The notes: generated by a model from the sequence alone, not told the origin. A stretch of 15,833 nucleotides of DNA from Lachnospiraceae bacterium (GCA_024684065.1 JAIKXO010000293.1:1-15833), one strand, 5' to 3'. Positions 1-8,662 are shown, counted from the first letter of the stretch. Translations and numbers: made by a program.

Positions 1-1
1 C

Positions 2-952
2 AACAGGCTTCTATTAAACCGTGATATTCACTATGTAACAGAGCCGGAGTATTCTGCAATCAAACGGTATATTAACAACCCTTCCCTACATAAGCCGGAT
101 CTACTGAAGCCGTCACTACCGGCCAGGCCATCCAGCATACGTCAGATCCACGAATTGTTGGAGCTTAAGGGCGAGAATATCAGCATCCCGCCTGAAGCTC
201 TGTCGCAAAAGGACGCAGACAGGCTGTTTGACTGGCTGATCCATCGCGGAGAACCATCAGAAACCATAAAAAGACTGGAAGCAAAATCTCTGACCGCTCA
301 TTTTCTGGAAACAATCCGCGATCTGCCCTCCGGGGAACAGACCGTTATTCAGGAGTACAGAAGCATTCTCTAGGAGCTTATAAACTGTGGATATCACACT
401 GATGATCTGGAAACGATAAAAGAAGCGGCATTGGCACTGTCAAAATCCGTACAGTACCATGATCAGACCGTCACCGCCTTAAAGGAAGAATACCGGAAGC
501 TGAAGGAGCTTGCCCGGTGTGTCCGTCTTGCGGATGATACCGGATTTACCCACGGAAAAGGCTTTGATCAGAGCAAGAGCCCTGCCTGCAGGGTATCCTT
601 TGAAAATGGCAGGAACAATGCAAATAGAAAAACCTACGATGCTGAAATGGTGGAGGATGTCCGGATCGATGATTTTCTGGAAGGCCTTGTGGAAGATTCC
701 ACAGACGATATGCCCGCTTCTATTTTTTCCGAAGCAGTTCATTCCGGCTTGTATGACGGGGCGGTTTCGGAAGCTCTTTTACGTGCAAACCATGATCTCG
801 CAGTGCAGGATAGGCTGTACCCTGAAAAGAGTTCCAGAAAAGTTCCCGAAAAAGAGTTGGATGCTTTCAGAAAAGATAGCCATTATAATAAAGAAGAAAG
901 TATTCCTGCCCAGGAAGAGGAGCTCGAACCGGCTGCTCAGGCTCACCGTTAG
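2..952 (+). pseudogene. 3' part of an unrecognised, possibly mobile-element protein, split by an in-frame TAG
   Basis: The frame is open from the left edge to a TAG at 371-373, then continues in the same frame to a TAG at 950-952, so 2-952 reads as one protein with a single amber codon. The second half has no good start or ribosome binding site just after the stop. Its composition matches the first half: hydrophilic, charged and helical, with a coiled-coil-like stretch (TALKEEYRKLKELARCVRLA) followed by an acidic, Ser/Glu-rich tail. The beginning lies outside the window. The charged coiled coil and long polar tail resemble C-terminal regions of relaxase-like or polyvalent mobile-element proteins, but no catalytic motif is visible, so the function is not assigned. 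I see a nonsense-split reading frame; the link to mobilisation is only an inference. Whether the stop is a real mutation or a sequencing error cannot be told here. Confidence 0.55.
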
Positions 953-1171
953 GTCTTTAATTGCTAAACACTATCAGAACCCGATCGGTTTCGCTTCAGA
1001 TACCCCACGGTTTTTCTTGAAATCTGCGTCTTTTCTGATATATTATTGTGGCAGGCACAACTAATAGTGTCAAAACAACGATCAGGAGGAAAACTCATAA
1101 ATAAGTCAGATCTTATCAGCTAAGGAAGAATTGTCAAGGGCGAATGTCATCATTACACTCATAATTCATTA

Positions 1172-1211
1172 TAAAACAGAAAGCGGAATAGCCTTAAAAT
1201 GACCATCCCGC
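1172..1211 (-). terminator. Rho-independent terminator of the two-gene minus-strand unit
   Basis: On the minus strand, a 9-bp stem (1211-1203 pairing with 1191-1183) with two G-U pairs and an 11-base loop is followed by a T-rich run (TTTCTGTTTT, 1182-1173). It lies 12 bases beyond the stop of the gene ending at 1223, where a terminator for that unit is expected. Confidence 0.65.
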
Positions 1212-1222
1212 CTTGTTATTCC

Positions 1223-1711
1223 TTACTTTCCGATTGAAAATCCAAACATAAATGCCTCTATCGCCAACTCTAAAGATTTTGCTGTGTAATCTCGAAATCG
1301 CAAATTATAATACAATAATTCGTAAAATTTCTTAGTCTGCGCATTTCCCGGATCAGGTGTCTTACCTATCTCGGTACACATATTCGACACTAACATCATA
1401 GAGCATACGATCTCGTTAATAAATACTAATCTGTCATTTTTAGATGTCGATTCTTCAACAATGATAGGTTTTCTTTGGGCTAACCAATATGTTTCATACG
1501 CATAAATCTTAGAAACGTTTACCCGTTCTATCTCCTCGAACTCTTTTAACCGATCAATATCTTCAAAGTAATCAATCAGCGCCCGTCCAAGCCTGTCTTC
1601 ATCTATGCGGGTCACTTCAGAGAGTCCGATAGATTTAAGTATAGCCTGCATTCTTCTCATAATCGAGCGGAACCGGCCCGGAATATCATGTGCCATATCC
1701 GATTTCCTCAT
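1223..1711 (-). CDS. Uncharacterised 162-aa protein, second gene of a translationally coupled pair
   Basis: I do not recognise this family. The protein is soluble, with no signal peptide or membrane helix. The first third is basic (MRKSDMAHDIPGRFRSIMRR), the middle is acidic and helical around DYFEDIDRLKEFEEIERV (about residues 48-65), and the C-terminal half is more hydrophobic and aromatic (YYNLRFRDY, then a FMFGFSIGK end). The start ATG overlaps the stop of the upstream gene by 4 bases (1708-1711), which indicates translational coupling and a shared transcript. A hairpin terminator follows the stop directly. Its place beside a decayed, possibly mobile-element gene and its small partner suggests an accessory cargo gene. 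A toxin, immunity or regulatory pair would fit that arrangement, but no motif supports a choice. Confidence 0.7.
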   Translation of the reverse strand: MRKSDMAHDIPGRFRSIMRRMQAILKSIGLSEVTRIDEDRLGRALIDYFEDIDRLKEFEEIERVNVSKIYAYETYWLAQRKPIIVEESTSKNDRLVFINEIVCSMMLVSNMCTEIGKTPDPGNAQTKKFYELLYYNLRFRDYTAKSLELAIEAFMFGFSIGK

Positions 1712-1896
1712 GACAGCTCAAAAAGGGCGCTAAAAATACCTACTTCAGCGGCTTGTTCTATTGCTCTGGTATCACGTTCTTCTTTTTCCGCAGAATAATC
1801 GACCTCAGTATTATGTGAACGCTCGTGTCGAAAAAAACCGGCTTTCAATTTGGCGCTGAATCTTGCCGTTGCTTCATCACAATTAACCATAGCCAT
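1708..1896 (-). CDS. Small uncharacterised protein (62 aa), first gene of the coupled pair
   Basis: The frame is open further upstream to about 1947. I chose the ATG at 1896 because AAAGGAG lies about 8 bases before it, and the extra N-terminal residues of the longer reading (Trp-rich) look non-coding. The product is a small charged protein beginning MAMVNCDEATARFSAKLKAG. It has a polar His/Glu/Arg middle and a short hydrophobic end (GIFSALFELS). No helix-turn-helix or membrane segment is evident. Its stop overlaps the start of the next gene, so the two were probably made together. A small first gene coupled to a larger one recalls antitoxin-toxin or chaperone-effector pairs, but that is only an analogy. 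Confidence 0.6.
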   Translation of the reverse strand: MAMVNCDEATARFSAKLKAGFFRHERSHNTEVDYSAEKEERDTRAIEQAAEVGIFSALFELS

Positions 1897-2042
1897 TTGA
1901 AGTAACTCCTTTCCTTTTCTCCAAACCCAATATTGCCACCAGCACATTTTAGCATAAAACCAGCTTAAATGGTATAAAAATTCTATGATTATTCAGTATT
2001 CTTCAACTTTTCTTCAACTTTCTTTTGCAGTCAGGAAATGAA

Positions 2043-2211
2043 ATGAATGCCGATCCCGATATTGAAAGCGACATCGAGTCTCCCCAGCCCGAATATGACT
2101 TCGCAACGGTCAACGATATGTTCGCATTGCAGATGGAATTATCTGTATTCTGACGATGATATAAACAGGGAGCTGCTGTTCACTGTAGCAGTATTCCTGC
2201 TTTCAGAATGA
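2043..2211 (+). pseudogene. Remnant of a small gene with a one-base frame change
   Basis: The 1897-2411 gap has no intact gene, but a coding-like stretch begins with ATG at 2043 behind a weak AGGA site. Its acidic N-terminus runs MNADPDIESDIESPQPEYDF and continues to ATVNDMFALQMEL, where the frame ends at TGA 2151-2153. Removing one base near 2142 would carry the reading on as LYSDDDINRELLFTVAVF up to a TGA at 2209-2211, giving about 55 residues with a plausible amphipathic end. The join is my inference. If it is not real, what remains is a 36-codon ORF of no recognisable function. The rest of the gap, apart from the inverted repeat at 2320-2361, shows nothing. Confidence 0.3.
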
Positions 2212-2319
2212 AAACTACACCCTTATCTTTTTTTATCTCCGGGCTATGAAGATACAGCATATAACAATCTTACACACCCTATAGAATATAAATGCCGATG
2301 AAAGATATTCAAAATTTGC

Positions 2320-2361
2320 AGAGATAGCCGCTTCGGTCTGACAACTTGGGCGGCTATCTCT
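2320..2361. terminator. 11-bp perfect inverted repeat, probable terminator of the truncated M13 gene
   Basis: AGAGATAGCCG (2320-2330) is perfectly repeated in inverse orientation at 2351-2361, with a 20-base loop. On the minus strand it sits about 50 bases beyond the M13 stop and is followed by GCAAATTTTG, a weak T tract. On the plus strand it is followed by TTAATAGTTTATTT. Either direction is possible. The loop is longer than usual for an intrinsic terminator. Confidence 0.45.
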
Positions 2362-2411
2362 TTAATAGTTTATTTCCTTTAAGGCTTTCGCCCGATCACC
2401 ACACTTGCCTC

Positions 2412-4160
2412 TTACCACACCAGAATCCTGTCCTCCGGCGCAAGATACATCCCATCGCCCTCTTCGATACCGTAGGTCTCTAAAAACTTATCAAACTGCT
2501 GGACGGTAACATTGCCCCTGAGATAGTGCAGGGGATGGGAATCCGTCATCACCATGGCCTCGCAGGACTCCAGGGTGTTGACTCTGGCCCACAGATGCGC
2601 ATTGGCTTTGAAGAACTCATCATAATCGAAATCCTCAATCTTCTCCGCCATCTTCAGGATGCACTTCATGCCGGCCATGTCCGCGATGGCCTCGGTCTGC
2701 ACGATCTGACCCTGGTAGGGAGTCCCGTCGTCAAAGGCCACCACCTGGTCGTAGTAATCAATGAGCTTCGCCGCTCTCTCCTGGAAGGTGGCATAATCCT
2801 CGTCGGCCCACCAGTCTCTCATATTGCCTTCAGCGTCGTACATAGCGCCGTTCGTGTCAAAGCCGTGGCTGATCTCATGGCCGATCATACAGCCGATCGC
2901 GCCGTACACATGCTCAATGCTCATATCCTCCGAGTAAGTGGCATCGCTGAATAAACCGGGAACGATGTTGATAGAGTTGTCCGTAAATTTGTAAAAGGCA
3001 TTGGGTTGTAGGATATCGACTCCCCAGATCTCGCTGTCGACGCTGCCATTGATCCTTCCGAGACTGCGTTCCTTAACGGCCAGAGCGTAATCCATGAACG
3101 CTTTGAAATAGGTACCTCCCTCGCTTGCAGGCGTCACATGGAAGATGGAATAATCCTCCCATTTGTCGGGGTACACGGCGTGGATTTTCATTTTTGCGAG
3201 CTTCTCCTTCGCATAGCTCCTGGTCTCCTCGGAGAGCCAGTCCTCCTCATCCAGCATTTCGCTGTAGGTGTCAATGCAGGACTGGCAGATCTGCGTAATA
3301 TCATTCTTCATCTTCTCGCTTAGATACCTGTCCTTGTACAGCCTCGCAAAGCTGTCAGGGAAAAGCGCTTTCGTCTCATTGTAGGCCAGTTCCTCATCCG
3401 GTTCACTTTCCGTGATGCCGTCGAGTGCATTGGAAAGGCTCTCATACTCCCGGAAAGCCTCCTCGTCCAGCAAAGTGATGTAGTCGCTCACTTTACTCAC
3501 CAGCAGATTCGCCTTCAGCTCCTCGAGATTCTCCTCCGTGTAGAGACTGTTCAATCCGGTAACGGCCTCAGGCCACTCCACATCAATCAGTTCCGATGCA
3601 GACCAGCCATATTTCTCCATGTATTCCGGCAGAGGAAAATCCGGTGACATCTCTTTTATTTCCTCCATGGTGACCATGTTGATGGACTCCTTCCGGTAGG
3701 AGGGGTCGTACTGCTCCAGCAAGGTCTTCTGAAAATGGGAAAGCTTCTCGTCAAAAGCGTAGGCCTTCTCAATCGTGTCCGCGATCTCCTCCTCGCTCAT
3801 GCCAAGTCTCTTAAGCATATAGGAGGCCGCGCCATCCTGGTAGTCCTTGGTCCGCTCTCCGTTGGGGGTGAGCTCCTGGTATTCCGCAGCATCGCCGAGC
3901 ATAAGATCCGGCTTGGCAATCTTCACCTCATACCGGCTGGAGTCCTCAGAGTAGGTGGAGAGGCGTACCTGAAGCAGGAGGGTTCCGTATTTGAAATTGT
4001 CCTCGGAAAGCAGGAACTCCGTCATCTCATCGAGGGTTGTAACGCTCTGGAGCGACGCGAAGAACGGCTCGATGGGCGTCATGCCCGCCGCGTTCCTGCC
4101 CTCCCAGTCCAGGTAAAGCTCATAATAATTCTGAATCAGATCGGCGTCGTCTCCTGTGAG
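2412..4160 (-). pseudogene. M13 family (neprilysin/PepO-like) zinc metallopeptidase, 5'-truncated
   Basis: The catalytic half is complete. It has the NAFY substrate-binding motif, the zinc site HEISH (residues 402-406 counted from the ATG at 4082), the third-ligand region EAIADMAG, and the C-terminal VW expected of M13 enzymes. The N-terminus is missing. The only ATG (4082) lies inside the conserved domain, and the frame upstream of it still encodes family sequence (DADLIQNYYELYLDWEGRN, about 4090-4148) aligning with residues near 160 of the neighbouring intact copy. The homology stops near 4160, with no start codon and a stop at 4209-4211. Signal peptide, lipobox and roughly the first 150 residues are therefore gone, and no ribosome binding site precedes 4082. 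The base composition is visibly more GC-rich than that of the plus-strand copy, which argues against a recent duplication. A product exported as a peptidase is unlikely. Confidence 0.8.
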
Positions 4161-4437
4161 ATATATCTTAACTAAATGACGTTGGCAATTATGTTCCCGG
4201 TGACATTTTTATCCTATATAAACCGCAATATATGGAATATAAAACACAAAGGCGAAAAGGGATAAAAAAAAATGAGTCCCTGCAGCAGAAAGGAATGTTC
4301 CTATTATAAAAGGGACAGCCTTGAAGTTCAAAATGTATGATGGTAGAATATTATAGAAAGTTCTACTGAAGCTTAGAGCCACTCTTGACAGGTTTGAAAA
4401 ATCTGTAAATTGAATATTAAGGAGGATCATTACTTTT
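4161..4437. other. Intergenic stretch between the two M13 genes
   Basis: This AT-rich stretch holds the breakpoint of the truncated M13 copy and the upstream region of the intact one. A TTGACA hexamer (4385-4390) is a possible -35 for the downstream lipoprotein gene, but no convincing -10 follows at 16-18 bases. AAGGAGG (4419-4425) is that gene's ribosome binding site, with a rather long spacing of about 12 bases. No mobile-element end is visible at the breakpoint. Confidence 0.4.
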
Positions 4438-6627
4438 ATGAAAAATGTGATCAAAAAAAGTCTGTGTTTAGTAATTTCTATGACATTGTTACTTTTATCA
4501 CTTACCGGATGCAATACGACGGATATTAATTCACTGATTTCAGATACAGTTGATCAGACCAAAGCCTTTGATCAATATTTACAGAGTTTCCGTAAAAATA
4601 TATCCGAACAGAATGATAGCCAAAAGCTTCCCATGGATCCCACCGTCATGACTCCCTGGATCAATTCAAATATCTATGGGATGGTTACAGACGACATAAA
4701 TGCGGACTTAAAGGATGATTTCTATCTTAATATAAATCATGATCAGCTAAGAGATGCAAAGTTTCGCCCGGGCTACAGCTCTGAATCGTATTTTAATAAA
4801 GCATCGGATATTACTAAGGAAAGATGCATGGAAATGCTTACCGATAAAGAACTCCTTAATTCGGAGGATCCCGAGATAGCATTTAATGCATCTCTGATCC
4901 AGGGATTATATGATCTGTATCTCGATTGGGATCAGAGAAATGAAGCCGGGGTTGAACCTTTCAGATCACAGGTGGAGCATATTATTTCGATCGAATCTCT
5001 TCCTGAACTTACAGAGTATATGCTTTCCAAAGAAAACTTATTTTTCGGACTATTCCCGGTACCTATAGTTTACGGAGTTGATCAAAATGATTCTTCACGT
5101 TATAACGTTCTGGTAAAACCCTCTCCGCTTCTTACGTATAATGATTCGGCAGAGTACCGTAAAGAAACCGCACACGGAAAACAAAAGAAGGAGTACTCGG
5201 ATGCTGTCTTTCTTTATATGACAGAGCGATTTGGTATCGAGAGAGCGGAAGCTGAAAAGTATCTCAAGAATGCATACTCTCTGGAAGAACAGCTCGCCGA
5301 ATCCGAAAAATCTGTCCTTGAACAGTCCAGTCCTGATGCTTTAAAGGAGTCCATAAATCCGGTTACAATGGATGATATAAAAAATATGTCTCCTGATTTC
5401 CCTTTGGCGGAATATATGGAGCGTTACAGATATGCAGAATCAGAACTTATCAATGTTAACGAGCCGGAAGCGCTTCACAAAATAAATCTATTATATAATG
5501 AAGAGCATTTGGATGAATTTAAAGCATATCTTTTGAAAGGATTATTAGACCGAATCATAGACGTGTTAGACAGGGATGCCTTTGATAAGGCCCAGGAATT
5601 AGAACGTAAGCGTGATGGAATAGCGCAGAGCAAAACTGACGAGGAAGAAGCTTATTCTCTGGCAATGACATTCTTTCCTGTTTCTTTTGAAAAAATCTAT
5701 CTTAAAAAATATCTTAATGAGGATATGAGACAGGAAATCACTACGCTTTGTGAGGATTGTATAGCTATCTACAAAGATATGCTTTCAGAAACGGAATGGC
5801 TTTCCGATCAGACTAAGGAAAAGGCGATCAAAAAGCTGGAGAATATGGTTATCCACGCAGTATACCCTGATAAATGGCTGGATAATTCCATGTTTAGCAT
5901 CACCCCAAAGGAAGAAGGGGGTACTCTTTTAGATGGACTTGTATCGTATCAAGAGGGAACGCTCATACTGGGATCTACCTACTATTTGAACGGTAAGGTC
6001 GATCCCGATATCTGGCTTATAAACATACTTACCAATAATGCTTTCTATACCCCCGCTGATAATTCGATCAACATAATTCCCGGATTTTTCTCTGACGAGA
6101 CCTATTCCAGCGATATGAGTATTGAAGAAAAACTGGGAACTCTGGGTTCCTTTATCGGGCACGAGATAAGTCATGCCTTTGATACTACCGGAGCGCAATA
6201 TGATGAATCGGGAAATGTAGTCAACTGGTGGACGGATGAAGATTACGCTGCTTTTATGGAGAGAGCGGACAAGCTTGTGAAGTTTTACGATAATATAATA
6301 GCTTATGATGACGGGACTCCTATCAGCGGTCAGCTTGTAAAGGGAGAAGCTATCGCAGATATGGCAGGTGTTAAATGCATGTTAAAAATGGCAGAGAGTA
6401 TAGAAGATTTTGATTATGATAAATTTTTCAGAGCTAACGCAAGAATATGGTTTCGGGTGGACACTCTCGAAGCTTCGCAATCTTTTGCTGTGAGTAACCC
6501 TCATCCATCTCAATATCTCCGCGTTAATGTAACTTTACAGCAGTTTGATGAATTCCTGGAGACTTACGATATTAAACCGGGGGACGGTATGTATCTGGCT
6601 CCCGAGGACAGGATCAACGTATGGTAA
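4438..6627 (+). CDS. M13 family zinc metallopeptidase, surface lipoprotein (729 aa)
   Basis: This is a neprilysin/PepO-type endopeptidase that cleaves oligopeptides. The N-terminus is a lipoprotein signal (KNVIKKSLCLVISMTLLLLS) ending in the lipobox LTGC with Cys25, so the enzyme should be anchored on the outer face of the membrane. The M13 signatures are present in order: NAFY (534-537), HEISH (575-579) with the zinc histidines and catalytic Glu, and GEAIAD with the third zinc ligand Glu637 and Asp641. The protein ends in INVW, the usual M13 C-terminal Trp. The length is normal for the family. The ATG at 4438 follows AAGGAGG and starts directly at the signal peptide. It lies head-to-head with a related but truncated copy of different base composition, and its stop converges on the secreted-protein gene downstream. 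A role in peptide nutrition or peptide-signal processing is an inference from the family. Confidence 0.92.
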   Translation: MKNVIKKSLCLVISMTLLLLSLTGCNTTDINSLISDTVDQTKAFDQYLQSFRKNISEQNDSQKLPMDPTVMTPWINSNIYGMVTDDINADLKDDFYLNINHDQLRDAKFRPGYSSESYFNKASDITKERCMEMLTDKELLNSEDPEIAFNASLIQGLYDLYLDWDQRNEAGVEPFRSQVEHIISIESLPELTEYMLSKENLFFGLFPVPIVYGVDQNDSSRYNVLVKPSPLLTYNDSAEYRKETAHGKQKKEYSDAVFLYMTERFGIERAEAEKYLKNAYSLEEQLAESEKSVLEQSSPDALKESINPVTMDDIKNMSPDFPLAEYMERYRYAESELINVNEPEALHKINLLYNEEHLDEFKAYLLKGLLDRIIDVLDRDAFDKAQELERKRDGIAQSKTDEEEAYSLAMTFFPVSFEKIYLKKYLNEDMRQEITTLCEDCIAIYKDMLSETEWLSDQTKEKAIKKLENMVIHAVYPDKWLDNSMFSITPKEEGGTLLDGLVSYQEGTLILGSTYYLNGKVDPDIWLINILTNNAFYTPADNSINIIPGFFSDETYSSDMSIEEKLGTLGSFIGHEISHAFDTTGAQYDESGNVVNWWTDEDYAAFMERADKLVKFYDNIIAYDDGTPISGQLVKGEAIADMAGVKCMLKMAESIEDFDYDKFFRANARIWFRVDTLEASQSFAVSNPHPSQYLRVNVTLQQFDEFLETYDIKPGDGMYLAPEDRINVW

Positions 6628-6697
6628 TTTTCATTGACTCTTAGGGCGTTGACAAAAAAATAAATTGATGATGTGAATTGTTTGCTTACTTTTCAAA

Positions 6698-6947
6698 AAA
6701 GGGGTTGTTTCTATATCTCCTTTAAAACGGTAAGCTTCTATGATGTCTTCGGCTTCCTCCTCTGGGATGGATGTAAAATCATCCGGCATTTTATCCCAGA
6801 GAGGACCGCCGAACTGATCCGCTAAAGGATTCTCGATAAAGGGGTCGTTTCTATATCTCCTTTAAACCGGTAAGCTTCTATAATGCTTTCGGCTTCCTCT
6901 TCCGGGATGGATGTAAAATCATCCGGCATTTTATCCCAAAGAGGACC
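6698..6947. repeat. Imperfect direct repeat of the 3' end of the secreted-protein gene (2 x 110 bp)
   Basis: Positions 6698-6807 and 6838-6947 are direct repeats with about 8 differences in 110 bases and an offset of 140 bases. On the minus strand both encode the same peptide, including GPLWDKMPDDFTSIPEEEAE and EAYRFKGDIETTP. The downstream copy lies beyond the TAG stop (6822-6824) in another frame. One extra C in the C4 run at 6841-6844 would raise the period to 141 bases (47 codons) and read through both copies to a TGA at 6631-6633. Confidence 0.85.
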
Positions 6948-8318
6948 TCTGAAGATGGTATTTTTTTTCGAACTGATATACCAGCAGTTGTCGAAATCGG
7001 CTTCGGAACTTGAACAATCCATCGTGATCATCTGAAGGGGAGTAAGCATAAAATCATTAAAGGGATCGATGTAACAGTAGGCATTTTGCATATATCCCGT
7101 TCCGACGCTGTATTGATCGATCAGACCGTTGACCGCCAGATAAGCTCCGGCGCTAAAGCCCGGGTGTGAGTTAACGGAAACAGGGATGATCCTTGATCCC
7201 TTGCGGGTATACAAAGCGTATAGGTAGGTATTTTCCGACGCATTTGTCCCGTTATCTAAGATCAAAAGCTCATTTATTCCATCATGGTTAAGATCCGTAA
7301 AGCTATACCGCAAGCAGGAACTGTCAGTTTTGTCAACCAGTGTGCAGACACCGTTTGACCACATCTTTTTCAGATCCCATTTTTTGTTTACAGCCTCCTT
7401 ATAGCTGTCAAATACAACAGAATAGGCCTCACTGTCAGGCTTACTGTCGGCCGGGTCATTTTTACTCATATCCGAAATGTTCCGGGGGGCCCAGACTCCG
7501 TCCTTTCCGTATAGAGGCTCCATACGGACCGCCACTTCCTTTTTATCCTTTAAAAATCTTACCTTTGCGTAGACAGATTTCGTTGCTTTATCGGTTACGC
7601 AGTTTACCGTAACAGTTTTTGGATCGGTGGAAAGATTTAGCAGACTAAGTACTGCGGTTTCCGGAGAATAGAGGGAGTTATAATAGGGAAATTCATTTTT
7701 CTTATCGCTTTTATGTGCCTGCGCTGCGTCATATAATCCGGCTCTGAGATCGTTATTCCCGATATAGTCTATTCCCGTCCCCTCGATCAGTCCGTCGGGA
7801 TAGGCACGCTCGAATGAGCTGTAATCCGAGATCTCCTCGAACAGCTGAAGAGTCTCCTTTTCGATCTGTATGCTGACCTCTCCCATTTCGGAGAACTGTG
7901 TGGAATATTCAAGCTCTTCTCTCCATACAGAGATATGAGGATCGGAGATCTTCGCATAGTAAAGTATCACAGCCTTTCCGTTTCCGTATTCTGATAATCT
8001 GCAGCTAACAGGCCAGGGAGAGGACCATCCGAACACACCGGTTTTAGGGTCCCAGCCGTAATCATCGCTTTTTATGCTGGCTTTGGCATCCTTATCCATC
8101 ATCTTTGACAGCTTTGCGCAATCCCTTTCTATAAAAGCGTTGGACCAGTATTTCAGATAAGCGGAGACTTCAATATGATCGGCCACTATCTTAAATTCGG
8201 AGTTACTGTTCTTTGTTTCCCCCGCCCATACCGGAGAATCCAGAGCAAAAAACAGAACAAGCAAAATGGTAAGGATGGAAAATACTGACGGGGTATTTAT
8301 TATTTTAATTTCCTTCAT
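6822..8318 (-). CDS. Secreted protein with NTF2-like region and DxNxDG loop, unknown function (498 aa)
   Basis: The start is placed at ATG 8318, which has GGAGGAG about 7-10 bases upstream and opens straight into a signal peptide (hydrophobic 12-27, likely cut after VWA at 32). A longer frame back to 8480 starts upstream of the likely promoter and is rejected. After the signal comes YLKYWSNAFIERD (54-66) and a GWSSPW motif, which recall the NTF2-like extracytoplasmic domain found in Firmicutes secreted proteins and on some BlaR1/M56 proteins. The second half has DLNHDGINE (342-350), a calcium-loop or FG-GAP-like motif. No catalytic residues are recognised. The 3' end is odd: the last about 45 codons are duplicated downstream out of frame, and one base in the C4 run at 6841-6844 decides whether the protein ends at ETTPLSRIL or continues through a second copy to 6631. 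The neighbour on that side is the convergent M13 gene. Confidence 0.75.
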   Translation of the reverse strand: MKEIKIINTPSVFSILTILLVLFFALDSPVWAGETKNSNSEFKIVADHIEVSAYLKYWSNAFIERDCAKLSKMMDKDAKASIKSDDYGWDPKTGVFGWSSPWPVSCRLSEYGNGKAVILYYAKISDPHISVWREELEYSTQFSEMGEVSIQIEKETLQLFEEISDYSSFERAYPDGLIEGTGIDYIGNNDLRAGLYDAAQAHKSDKKNEFPYYNSLYSPETAVLSLLNLSTDPKTVTVNCVTDKATKSVYAKVRFLKDKKEVAVRMEPLYGKDGVWAPRNISDMSKNDPADSKPDSEAYSVVFDSYKEAVNKKWDLKKMWSNGVCTLVDKTDSSCLRYSFTDLNHDGINELLILDNGTNASENTYLYALYTRKGSRIIPVSVNSHPGFSAGAYLAVNGLIDQYSVGTGYMQNAYCYIDPFNDFMLTPLQMITMDCSSSEADFDNCWYISSKKNTIFRGPLWDKMPDDFTSIPEEEAESIIEAYRFKGDIETTPLSRIL

Positions 8319-8440
8319 AGAATAAACTCCTCCTTCCGGAACAATATGCTTACGGATCAATTGGTCATCATGCTGATACCTTCTTTTTACAGGCCGGATC
8401 AGTTCCTTTTTTACTGTAGGAAACAACAACCGTTTTATAC

Positions 8441-8469
8441 AGTATATTTCATGATCCCGAAACAAGCAA
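8441..8469 (-). promoter_or_regulatory. Probable sigma-A-type promoter for the secreted-protein gene
   Basis: On the minus strand, TTGCTT (8469-8464) and TATACT (8446-8441) are separated by 17 bases. The implied leader to the ATG at 8318 is about 115 bases. The -10 matches five of six consensus bases and the -35 matches three. Confidence 0.45.
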
Positions 8470-8508
8470 TATGATCCCATACATAAACACTAACAATTAG
8501 CTATCGTA

Positions 8509-8577
8509 TTATATATCGCTTGAACTGCTCTGATCAGCTAAAGGAGCCTCGATGTAGATCTTCCGCTCATCTTCTGA
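8509..8577 (-). pseudogene. Possible 3' fossil of a paralogue of the secreted-protein gene
   Basis: A short minus-strand frame reads SEDERKIYIEAPLADQSSSS and ends at TAA (8509-8511). Its IEAPLADQ part closely matches IENPLADQ encoded out of frame in the 6815-6840 segment between the direct repeats. At DNA level, GCTAAAGGA-CTCGAT recurs in both places with few changes. The match covers only about 20-25 bases, so chance cannot be excluded, but its place just upstream of the same gene suggests a former tandem array. Confidence 0.3.
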
Positions 8578-8633
8578 TCACGCCTGATGTCAGTCAGTCG
8601 AAAAAGGCGGATACCAGAAAAAATCACACAGGC

Positions 8634-8662
8634 TTAAACTATTAACCATTATATGGTATAAT
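8634..8662 (+). promoter_or_regulatory. Probable promoter of the EAL gene
   Basis: A perfect TATAAT at 8657-8662 is preceded by TGG (extended -10). A weak -35, TTAAAC (8634-8639), lies 17 bases upstream. The start codon at 8744 is about 75 bases downstream of the expected transcript start. Confidence 0.55.

Noticed and set aside
371..373. TAG read as an amino acid (pyrrolysine-type recoding)
   Set aside because: TAG ends other genes in the window, and no supporting pyl genes or conserved context are visible.
479..1064. Overlapping open frames on both strands within the left-edge gene
   Set aside because: They lie over the 2-952 frame, have atypical composition and no ribosome binding sites.
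2526..4175. Plus-strand open frames over the truncated M13 gene
   Set aside because: They are antisense shadows of a GC-richer coding region; the minus strand carries clear M13 motifs.
4209..4514. 101-aa hydrophobic minus-strand frame between the M13 genes
   Set aside because: It overlaps the lipoprotein signal region of the intact gene, has no ribosome binding site, and its hydrophobicity comes from AT-rich antisense sequence.
8319..8480. Upstream extension of the secreted-protein gene to 8480
   Set aside because: The start would lie before the likely promoter, and the extra 54 residues are basic and precede a proper signal peptide that has its own ribosome binding site.
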